A DNA stretch of 7,811 nucleotides from Candidatus Delongbacteria bacterium (GTDB lineage: Bacteria > Delongbacteria > UBA4055), in assembly GCA_027858795.1 (NCBI GenBank), contig JAQICF010000235.1, positions 1-7,811 on the forward strand. The letters run 5' to 3'. The notes under the pieces are model-generated. The model was not told the DNA's origin, did not search any database, and saw only the letters and a list, made by a program, of their open reading frames with translations. The translations under genes and the position numbers were made by a program. Shown here piece after piece: positions 1 to 5,601 of the stretch. Position 1 is the stretch's first letter. Each line of letters begins with the position of its first letter.

Positions 1-78
1 ATGACTTACGATTACTATCACAATGTTCTTAAAGGTAAACTTTCTAAGAATGCAACACATTATCAAGAAGGGAAGTAA
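1..78 (+). CDS. possible C-terminal end of an unidentified gene
   Basis: An open frame runs from the window edge to a TAA at 76-78 and encodes 25 residues (starting MTYDYYHNVL, ending HYQEGK). The window begins exactly on an ATG, but no upstream sequence is available, so this could be an internal Met of a longer gene entering from the left. I do not recognise the peptide. It is polar, with no membrane segment or known motif. If real, the gene reads in the same direction as the DTW gene 107 bp further on. A chance open frame of this length is quite possible. Confidence 0.3.
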   Translation: MTYDYYHNVLKGKLSKNATHYQEGK

Positions 79-79
79 A

Positions 80-149
80 CGCTCTTCTCGATACTAATGC
101 TCTGCATTCACTCGAAGAGCGAGTAAATCAGTATCCGTGCATCGAGTGA
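80..149. other. intergenic segment with nested inverted repeats
   Basis: This non-coding stretch before the DTW gene holds several perfect inverted repeats that overlap one another: CGCTCTTC (80-87) with GAAGAGCG (114-121); GATACT (90-95) with AGTATC (130-135); TCACTCGA (108-115) with TCGAGTGA (142-149); and two small local hairpins, AATGC-TCT-GCATT (96-108) and ACTCG-AAGAG-CGAGT (110-124). The segment at 110-114 can pair either with 120-124 or with 143-147, so the pairings exclude each other. It could be a terminator or processing structure of the upstream gene, a leader of the DTW gene, a small RNA, or a degenerate recombination site. No known RNA family or tRNA was recognised. Confidence 0.45.
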
Positions 150-185
150 TTTCCAAAGAAATTTTACCGAGATGTACGGTTTTCT

Positions 186-779
186 ATGAGAAAATACACG
201 CAAAATATTTCAGATTATTGCCCTGTATGCAAACTATACAATGATATCTGTATATGCTCTGAAATTAAAATATTTAACTTAAATACTCGTGTATCCATTT
301 TAATGCACAATAAGGAGAAAAGAAAAGTATCGAATACTGCTAAGATCGCATATTTGAGTCTTAGTAATTGCAATTTAGTAATTAAAGGAGAGAAAGGGTC
401 AAGTAATGATTTTAGCAGGTTAATATCAAGTGAGTACACAAATCTTGTTCTCTACCCAGATTCATCAAAGGAACTAAATGCAGAATTGGTTAATTCATTC
501 GATAAACCAATAAATTTAATAGCACTTGATGGAAATTATAATCAAGCAGGAAAAATGTTCCGCTCAGAGCCTGTTTTACAAAACGCTGTCAAAGTAAGAC
601 TTCCTTATGGACAAATACGTAAGGATAAACTCCGTTTACCTTTACATCCTGAACAGATATCCACAATAGAAGCGATCATTAATTCTCTTGAGATAATTGG
701 CGACACAAAAGCCAACGAGCATATGGAATATTTATTTAATGAAATGACACAAAGATTAAAAAAACGTGTCCACGGTTAA
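186..779 (+). CDS. DTW-domain protein, putative tRNA-uridine aminocarboxypropyltransferase
   Basis: This 197-residue protein belongs to the DTW (TapT/DTWD) family. Members transfer the 3-amino-3-carboxypropyl group of S-adenosylmethionine to a tRNA uridine (acp3U) in the cytoplasm. Visible family marks, in order, are a Cys cluster CxxC...CxC (C12, C15, C22, C24), probably zinc-binding; the LMHNKE...SNT segment (residues 39-51); LVLYP (87-91); LDGNYNQAGKM (114-124), where the signature normally reads DGTW or D-x-T-W; and STIEA (159-163). Length is normal for the bacterial family. The naming motif is altered: Thr is Asn117 and Trp is Tyr118. There is no other in-frame start upstream before the intergenic region, and no convincing ribosome binding site before the ATG. 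It is convergent with the usher gene, 2 bp away. Family assignment is firm; the exact tRNA target is inferred. Confidence 0.85.
   Translation: MRKYTQNISDYCPVCKLYNDICICSEIKIFNLNTRVSILMHNKEKRKVSNTAKIAYLSLSNCNLVIKGEKGSSNDFSRLISSEYTNLVLYPDSSKELNAELVNSFDKPINLIALDGNYNQAGKMFRSEPVLQNAVKVRLPYGQIRKDKLRLPLHPEQISTIEAIINSLEIIGDTKANEHMEYLFNEMTQRLKKRVHG
758..774 (-). terminator. possible small intrinsic terminator of the pilus operon
   Basis: Read leftward, just after the usher stop codon (782-784), the sequence gives CGTGGACACG (774-765), a small self-complementary element, followed directly by seven T (764-758). The T run is good, but the stem is only three to four base pairs with a very tight loop, so this is a weak candidate. 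It lies inside the last codons of the DTW gene, where the A run encodes its Lys-Lys. Confidence 0.3.
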
Positions 780-781
780 AT

Positions 782-3379
782 TTATTTTGCTACTAAAGTA
801 CCCAACTTACAATATCCTGCCTCAGTATTTCTAGCAATTCTCACAATAATAGGTTCATACTTATCAGAATCTAAGAATAATTTGTAACTACCAGGTTTTA
901 ATCCATATGCATAAAAATAGCCTGCTTTATTAGTGAAAATAGTTGAATAATCCTCATCATACTTTCCAAAAGGAACCAATTCAGCGACAACATTAGCCAT
1001 AGGTTTATTATCCACATCTACAAGTTGACCACGGGCAAAAATATAGGCTTCGCCCTCAAGGTCTATCAAAAATCCACTTTTATATGTTGGTAAAAGTATA
1101 TGCCCATCAGAATTCACTTCATATCCCATTGGCAGATCAGGCATCTCAATATTAAATTCCTGAACTTTATATGGTGAAAGATCTGAATATATCGCAGGAC
1201 CGAATTTATCTGAAGAAAATTGATAGCTTCCATTACGGGTTTTATTAATACCAACTTTATATTTCTTAATCGTATTATTCGTTTTTATCAATGCAAAGCT
1301 GTTGCTTATAGCTTTGCCCCACCCGAACTGACCATCAACAAAAACAATTCCTGTAGAAGCTGTAAAATCAATATTATTATCCCTTACAGAATACTGAGAT
1401 TCATTAAAATCATAGGATAATGATAAATTTCCCCTATTACCTGAATAAGTAGTTGAATTAGAAACAGTAAGAGGAGAGTATTCCGAACTATTTGTTGATA
1501 ATCTATTTACAATACTTCCATCCTTAGATTGGTAAGTCCAGTTCACTCTACCTGCATTATTCCTGCTATCATATACTGAATTGAAAATATGATTTATCGG
1601 TGGATTATAAGTGAAGTTCAAGCTTGCTCTCCATGAGTCATAAGATGTTCCCTCTTCCCTATTACTAATTGAACAGGATATTCTCATACTTGATGAGATT
1701 CTCTTGGCAACTGATAATGAATAGGTGTGAAAATCCTCATGCGGACCTCTACCAAAACCATATGAAGCATTGAACGAACTATTTATCGTCTCCGTGATAT
1801 TTTGAGAAACTGACCCGGAAATAATATATGAGATAAGATTTTGAGGAAGTAGTGAGTTTAAACTAGCATAATTTTCACCAAGATATTCGAAAGAAGCTCT
1901 CCACTGCCTTTGAAATGGGTTAGTCTTGTAGTTATTATTGAAATAACTATAAGTGACTCTTGTTGCCAAGTCGAATGAAACTGAATCAGTTCCACTGAAT
2001 GCCAAATCAACATCAAAATTACCTAATATTGTACCAAAGTTACTACCAGAGCCAAACATAAATTGATCCCGTTTAAGCTGAGTATATGCAGACAATGTGA
2101 TGTTACTGTTAAGACCTCTTCTGTAGAACATTGAAATTATAGGGTCGCCTTCATTATATTCAATATTGCTGCTATTTCTTTGACTTGTAACCCCCAAATT
2201 TACTGAGTATTGATCCAAACCTCCCTTTAATTGGAGATTATTGAAATAGGAATTCATATCGATCACTTCCTCTTCCCCAATATCATTTTTAATGATCACT
2301 TTTACGTTATTAATTCCGTAGTTAAAAGATGCCTGCCTTAAATTAAATGGTCCCGGATTTATCTTTGTCTTCTCCATCAAAACATCATTTGCATATATTT
2401 CGACAGTGGAAGGTCTGAGTATTACCACACCATCCATCGTTTCAGGTTGCGTAGTTTTATATGGCTGTAGATTAAAATCCTTCGTGAATGCGATACCACC
2501 CATTTGAGGTGCTGTTTGATAACCAATTATAGGTATGGATAAATCTCCAAGATAATACCTGAACATATATTCAGGTTGATCATAAACAATCCTGGTCATT
2601 CTTCTTTCGAATTTATTTTCTTTTGAATATTCCCCTAATCCCTCCAGAACTACTTTATAAATATTAATTGCTCCATCAAAATTTAAAGCAAATGGAGTAG
2701 TACTTTGGTCAATGCCATCAAAATTAGTATAATGCATTGATTGATTTGCACGAAAATTTAAATACCCGCTATATTTACTCGGAGATATTGCATAATCAAT
2801 ATTATCTGGAGCATTTATATACCCCAATTTGGATGTATTAGGTTTAATATATTCTGGAGGAACACTTATCTCGAAACGTAATAGTTTATCGTCATAATCT
2901 GTAAAAATATTGTTTTCCTCAAGAAATGCTAAATTAACAGTATTTAAATTCAATGTTGCTCCAACTAACCATTCCATCAAAGGCTTGTTTATTACCCGAC
3001 CAAGTTTATTATAAAGTGTCGTTTTCCTGACATGGATCTGATCAGCGCCCTTTTTCAGGAATACTTCGATCTTACCTACCCTGCTACCATTGATAAAATA
3101 AGGTACCAACAACTTATATGGTTTAACTTGCCTATATCCGAAAACTTCATAGAATAATTCGTCATAGTCAGTATTATTGATCTCAGGTTCTTCAAAAGCC
3201 CATGGTTCCTGTGAAGCTAATAGTTCATATTCTTCCTGAACATCTCCCATAGCGATAAGTTCATTTTCATTCTGTGTATCAGACATAGCAAGAAGATCAA
3301 ACTCTTCCTGTAAATCTGCATACACTAACACTGTTGAAAGTATGATGCATAAAAATAATATGTTCTTCAAATAGATCAA
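782..3379 (-). CDS. outer-membrane usher of a chaperone-usher pilus, archaic-like
   Basis: This 865-residue usher, of normal family length, would form the outer-membrane pore that accepts chaperone-pilin complexes and polymerises the pilus. A signal peptide (1-21, ...VLVYA) is followed by an unusual acidic tail of three 12-residue repeats (23-58). Next come the periplasmic N-terminal domain (about 75-180; LLVPYFINGSRVG, ending in VPPEYIKP), the beta-barrel, and a plug domain at about 322-385 (PSTVEIYAND, then NPGPFNL, GINNVKVIIKNDIGEEE). A C-terminal beta domain covers about 782-865 (FTNKAGYF, GLKPGSYKL). The NVxxxxxNDxGxEE segment and the C-terminus resemble archaic ushers. Only three Cys are present (one in the signal peptide) and I see no classical C-terminal disulphide pair. 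The start is TTG: no ATG lies before the repeats, and only this start supplies the signal peptide. TAAGGG overlapping the chaperone stop, 5 nt upstream, probably serves as ribosome binding site. The gap to the chaperone gene is 8 bp. Confidence 0.93.
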   Translation of the reverse strand: MIYLKNILFLCIILSTVLVYADLQEEFDLLAMSDTQNENELIAMGDVQEEYELLASQEPWAFEEPEINNTDYDELFYEVFGYRQVKPYKLLVPYFINGSRVGKIEVFLKKGADQIHVRKTTLYNKLGRVINKPLMEWLVGATLNLNTVNLAFLEENNIFTDYDDKLLRFEISVPPEYIKPNTSKLGYINAPDNIDYAISPSKYSGYLNFRANQSMHYTNFDGIDQSTTPFALNFDGAINIYKVVLEGLGEYSKENKFERRMTRIVYDQPEYMFRYYLGDLSIPIIGYQTAPQMGGIAFTKDFNLQPYKTTQPETMDGVVILRPSTVEIYANDVLMEKTKINPGPFNLRQASFNYGINNVKVIIKNDIGEEEVIDMNSYFNNLQLKGGLDQYSVNLGVTSQRNSSNIEYNEGDPIISMFYRRGLNSNITLSAYTQLKRDQFMFGSGSNFGTILGNFDVDLAFSGTDSVSFDLATRVTYSYFNNNYKTNPFQRQWRASFEYLGENYASLNSLLPQNLISYIISGSVSQNITETINSSFNASYGFGRGPHEDFHTYSLSVAKRISSSMRISCSISNREEGTSYDSWRASLNFTYNPPINHIFNSVYDSRNNAGRVNWTYQSKDGSIVNRLSTNSSEYSPLTVSNSTTYSGNRGNLSLSYDFNESQYSVRDNNIDFTASTGIVFVDGQFGWGKAISNSFALIKTNNTIKKYKVGINKTRNGSYQFSSDKFGPAIYSDLSPYKVQEFNIEMPDLPMGYEVNSDGHILLPTYKSGFLIDLEGEAYIFARGQLVDVDNKPMANVVAELVPFGKYDEDYSTIFTNKAGYFYAYGLKPGSYKLFLDSDKYEPIIVRIARNTEAGYCKLGTLVAK
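3206..3313 (-). repeat. three tandem 36-bp units encoding an acidic 12-residue repeat
   Basis: Usher residues 23-34, 35-46 and 47-58 read LQEEFDLLAMSD, TQNENELIAMGD and VQEEYELLASQE. Each unit keeps Gln at position 2, acidic residues at 4 and 6, Leu at 7, Leu/Ile at 8 and Ala at 9. The DNA is partly conserved (CAG for Gln, GCT for Ala in every unit) but has diverged at wobble positions, so the duplication is not recent. The block sits between the signal peptide and the usher N-terminal domain. Confidence 0.85.
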
Positions 3380-3387
3380 TTTTACCC

Positions 3388-4146
3388 TTAATATCCTTTA
3401 ATAAGTTCAACATTTATCTGACCTAGAGGAATTTGTTCAGGCCATAGGATTGAGAATCTTCTTTTACTATTTGCTAAAATAGATGAAGCCATTGCCGGTA
3501 CTTCATTCATAGTTAATATCAACGGTTTAAGATTACCGCTGTCTTCTTTCCTTGCTCCCTGCCTAATGTAAAAAGAAGCATTTGTTAATTTACCATGAAG
3601 ATTCCCGTTATTAATACAAACTATCTCTAGTTCCTGCTGCCCTTTATCGTTCAAAGGAGCTCCTATTGATTCGATTACAATATTAGCTTCAGCTTTCTTA
3701 GGTTTAACATATATTCTTCCGGCATAATTCATTAAAACATTTACACTTGCTGAGAATCCTGTATCTTCTTTTTTCTTCTTCGGAAGTTCAACTTCTTTGC
3801 AAAGGATCATATATGTCTTTTCAATTTCGATATCTTGCTTACCAACGTAACGTACCTGTATTGATCTTTCCTCATTTTTTCTAAGGATGAACTGAGCAGG
3901 ATAGATCACAAATTCATCATGCACTTCTTCACCTTGAACTGGATTACCATCAATATCCTTTGATAGTTTTAAAATGCTAATATCAATAGGGATCGGTCTG
4001 TTTTCAGGATTAGAGATTGTGTACAAAAAACTCGATGAATTACCAGAACTAGATAAAGTTACAACTGATGGACCGAAAGTATATGCATTCAGTATCGTGC
4101 TAAAAGCAATCAATAATAGCATCGTACATTTAATTTTATTCATCAT
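3388..4146 (-). CDS. periplasmic pilus assembly chaperone (PapD-like fold)
   Basis: This 252-residue protein would hold pilin subunits in the periplasm by donating a strand to their open groove and deliver them to the usher. A signal peptide (1-21, ...STILNA) precedes two immunoglobulin-like domains. Domain 1 shows FGPSVVTLSSSG, the TISNPENRPIPIDI strand, and FVIYPAQFILRKNEERSIQVRYVG (residues 79-102), the typical 'P..f.l..g....vRv' segment. Residues 131-150 (FSASVNVLMNYAGRIYVKPK) have the alternating hydrophobics expected of the donor G1 strand running into the domain linker. Just before it lies a basic stretch, LPKKKKED (121-128), in the F1-G1 loop. The gene begins ATG-ATG; AAGGA (4155-4151) lies 4 nt from the first and 7 nt from the second, so the second Met may be the true start. 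It lies 16 bp after the second pilin and 8 bp before the usher, as expected for one operon. Confidence 0.88.
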   Translation of the reverse strand: MMNKIKCTMLLLIAFSTILNAYTFGPSVVTLSSSGNSSSFLYTISNPENRPIPIDISILKLSKDIDGNPVQGEEVHDEFVIYPAQFILRKNEERSIQVRYVGKQDIEIEKTYMILCKEVELPKKKKEDTGFSASVNVLMNYAGRIYVKPKKAEANIVIESIGAPLNDKGQQELEIVCINNGNLHGKLTNASFYIRQGARKEDSGNLKPLILTMNEVPAMASSILANSKRRFSILWPEQIPLGQINVELIKGY

Positions 4147-4162
4147 AAGTTCCTTAAACTAA

Positions 4163-4693
4163 TTAATCATTTGATGCCAGAACCAGTGTTAATTGGTCGG
4201 TATAATTACCTGCTAATTTACCTACAGTAGCAGCATCTGAAATTGTCATTCGAAGGTCAACATTCAGCTTATTTGTTCTCTGTGCTGTTGTTCCTGTTGT
4301 AGTTATGATCGCACTATTAGCACTGAACACCAGCGTTGTATTATATGGTGGTACTAATGTTAATCCCGCAGCTAAAGTTCCGGACACATAATTAGCTTCC
4401 AAACTATAATCTATAGTGGAAGCAATAATTTCATGCCGTAACCTAGGTTGCGTTGAAGTACCGTTAGCTGATGTTATGGTCAAAGTCCAACCATTTGTGC
4501 TTCTATCTTTAATTTCGATACCTGATACTACATTAACTGTTGTTACACCTACCCCACTGCTTATCGAAACAGGTATACCCATAGTTATATTCGTAGAATA
4601 AGAATTAACCGTAATAGAAATTCCTTGTGAATACAAATGAACTGCAATAAGAATTATGAAGATTATGAATTTATTTGTAAGTTTTATTACCAT
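4163..4693 (-). CDS. second pilin subunit, candidate tip or cap, lacking a donor strand
   Basis: This 176-residue secreted protein is a paralogue of the pilin encoded upstream. A signal peptide (1-22 or 1-23, ...AVHLYSQ) leads straight into the fold at GISITVNSYSTN. From S26 to G78 it aligns without a gap to the major pilin (A37 to G89), sharing the ITV..Y.TN start and GWTL...SANG (68-78). Later they share GTLxxGLTL (105-113) and the end GKLAGNYTD...LASND (158-176). The major pilin has about 13 additional mature N-terminal residues that this protein lacks. The mature protein has no Cys. An in-frame TAA directly precedes the ATG, so the start is fixed, yet no Shine-Dalgarno sequence is visible. 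The close of the fold (L.G.YTD...L) recalls spore-coat-U-type pilins. The pilin assignment rests on paralogy and operon position; the tip role is inference. Confidence 0.8.
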   Translation of the reverse strand: MVIKLTNKFIIFIILIAVHLYSQGISITVNSYSTNITMGIPVSISSGVGVTTVNVVSGIEIKDRSTNGWTLTITSANGTSTQPRLRHEIIASTIDYSLEANYVSGTLAAGLTLVPPYNTTLVFSANSAIITTTGTTAQRTNKLNVDLRMTISDAATVGKLAGNYTDQLTLVLASND

Positions 4694-4769
4694 TTATAGC
4701 TACAATTTATTTAAAGTCATTGTTTACGATCTGATTTTATTTTCATTTTCAACTTCTTTTTGAAACAGC

Positions 4770-4793
4770 GGGATCGAAAATTAATTCGACCCC
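4770..4793 (-). terminator. hairpin between the two pilin genes, possible attenuator
   Basis: On the leftward transcript, GGGGTCGAA (4793-4785) pairs with TTCGATCCC (4778-4770) through nine pairs including one G-U, around a TTAATT loop. It lies about 40 nt after the major pilin stop in the 138-bp gap before the second pilin. The following bases (GCTGTTTC) are not a real T run, so it is more likely a partial terminator or a transcript-stabilising 3' hairpin than a full stop. No other clear element was found in this gap. Confidence 0.5.
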
Positions 4794-4831
4794 ACTTATT
4801 TCGATTAAGCATTTTTCTGTATAAAAAAATA

Positions 4832-5374
4832 CTAGTCGTTTGATGCAAGAGTAAATGAGACTGTATCAGTGTAATCACCAGCTAATTTACCTGTAGTTTC
4901 ACCAACAGCAATAGTCATGTTAAGGTCAAATGTGTAAGCTGCAGTAGCTGTAGTAGCTGTACCAGTAGCACTAATTGCAGCAGCACCAAAAGTTATAGGT
5001 GTATTTGCATTCAAAGTAAGGCCAGTACCTAATGTTCCTACACCAATGTTAGCCATAGTAAGCTCATAAGCCATTGTTGAACCGTCTGTTGCATTGATAA
5101 GATCTCCACCGTTAGCTGATGCTACATCTAAAGTCCAACCTGCAATACTGTTATCATCAATAACAATATCATCTACAGCCAATGTAGCTCCTAAGGCTGC
5201 TCCGGCAGTTACTGGAGCTGGTGTTCCAGTTGCTACGTTAGTTGGATAAGCTGCTACAGTAATAGCTGTTGTTAAACCTATGTTCGCTGCAACTTCACCG
5301 TTGCTTGTTTGTGCTGCGTTTGAAACGCCTGCTACTAGTAAAATCCCTAGAAGCATTGTCATCATTTTTTTCAT
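4832..5374 (-). CDS. major pilin subunit of the chaperone-usher pilus
   Basis: This 180-residue, Ala/Thr/Gly-rich, Cys-free secreted protein is the likely rod subunit. The signal peptide covers 1-20 (...GVSNA, then AQTSNG). The mature N-terminus contains V28-A-A30-N-I32-G-L34, alternating hydrophobics with a Gly as in donor-strand extensions that fill a neighbouring pilin's groove. The beta-rich body follows, with GWTLDVASANGG (79-90), GTLGTGLTLN (113-122) and the closing strand GKLAGDYTDTVSFTLASND (162-180), resembling spore-coat-U/sigma-fimbrial pilins. It is the first gene of the pilus operon, preceded by its own promoter and by a strong AAGGGGAG ribosome binding site 5 nt from the ATG. 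A narrow set of Ala, Thr and Gly codons (GCT and GCA frequent) fits high expression. Function is assigned from its paralogue and its chaperone-usher neighbours; sequence alone would give only a weak family match. Confidence 0.82.
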   Translation of the reverse strand: MKKMMTMLLGILLVAGVSNAAQTSNGEVAANIGLTTAITVAAYPTNVATGTPAPVTAGAALGATLAVDDIVIDDNSIAGWTLDVASANGGDLINATDGSTMAYELTMANIGVGTLGTGLTLNANTPITFGAAAISATGTATTATAAYTFDLNMTIAVGETTGKLAGDYTDTVSFTLASND

Positions 5375-5379
5375 GTTTT

Positions 5380-5387
5380 CTCCCCTT
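5380..5387 (-). promoter_or_regulatory. strong ribosome binding site of the major pilin
   Basis: AAGGGGAG lies 5 nt upstream of the ATG at 5374. It is the strongest Shine-Dalgarno sequence in the pilus operon and contrasts with the second pilin, which has none visible. Confidence 0.8.
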
Positions 5388-5450
5388 GTTTTTGTTTAGG
5401 ATTATGTTCCATTGTTAATTTTTCTTACCTACTTTTTAATTTATTTTTTT

Positions 5451-5480
5451 AATATAGTTATGCACGTACTAAGTTGTCAG
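5451..5480 (-). promoter_or_regulatory. sigma-70-type promoter of the pilus operon
   Basis: Reading leftward, CTGACA (5480-5475) matches the -35 consensus TTGACA at five of six positions. TATATT (5456-5451) matches TATAAT at five of six. The spacer is 18 bp. Transcription would begin near 5444, giving a leader of about 70 nt before the major pilin. It is the best promoter-like pair seen in this gap. Confidence 0.55.
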
Positions 5481-5494
5481 TGACATAAATCACA
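5479..5494 (-). promoter_or_regulatory. CRP/FNR-family operator-like palindrome
   Basis: TGTGATTTATGTCACT matches the CRP consensus TGTGA-N6-TCACA at nine of ten specified positions. Its last two bases are the first two of the -35 box, placing its centre near -42, the usual class II activator position. A cAMP-CRP or other CRP/FNR-superfamily activator is the simplest reading. Which regulator this organism has is unknown. Confidence 0.55.
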
Positions 5495-5505
5495 CAAGCA
5501 AAAGT

Positions 5506-5527
5506 GAACTATATAACAGAATAGTTC
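5506..5527. promoter_or_regulatory. perfect 7-bp inverted repeat upstream of the pilus promoter
   Basis: GAACTAT (5506-5512) and ATAGTTC (5521-5527) flank an 8-nt centre. The centre of this repeat lies 30 bp, about three helical turns, from the centre of the CRP-like site. It may be a second operator. It could also be a weak terminator of the oxidoreductase gene, since ACTTTTG follows on the leftward strand, but the stem is AT-rich. The remainder of the gap (5528-5601) is AT-rich and shows nothing clear. Confidence 0.3.
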
Positions 5528-5601
5528 CATATACTCACATGTATGACTTTGTAAAATAATGACAAATTTATAAAATTTCTACTAAAAAATATTTATCTAT
5601 T

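Noticed and set aside
79..185. Integron attC site or group II intron end
   Set aside because: The inverted repeats and an ACCG...CGGT stem (166-180) suggested these, but no GTTRRRY/RYYYAAC core pair and no recognisable domain V or reverse transcriptase end were found.
215..439. Leftward open frame of 74 codons
   Set aside because: It lies wholly within the well-supported DTW gene on the opposite strand and shows no family resemblance.
1220..1420. Rightward open frame of 66 codons
   Set aside because: It is antisense to the usher barrel; its composition reflects the complementary coding strand and it has no recognisable domain.
3974..4162. Rightward open frame of 62 codons opposite the chaperone
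   Set aside because: It is a shadow of the chaperone signal peptide and first strands; the hydrophobic end arises from the complementary strand.
4416..4601. Rightward open frame of 61 codons opposite the second pilin
   Set aside because: It is fully inside a supported gene, with no independent motif.
4747..4765. TTTCAA...TTGAAA inverted repeat as a terminator
   Set aside because: No T run follows on either strand, and the stem is AT-rich; the neighbouring hairpin at 4770-4793 is the better candidate.
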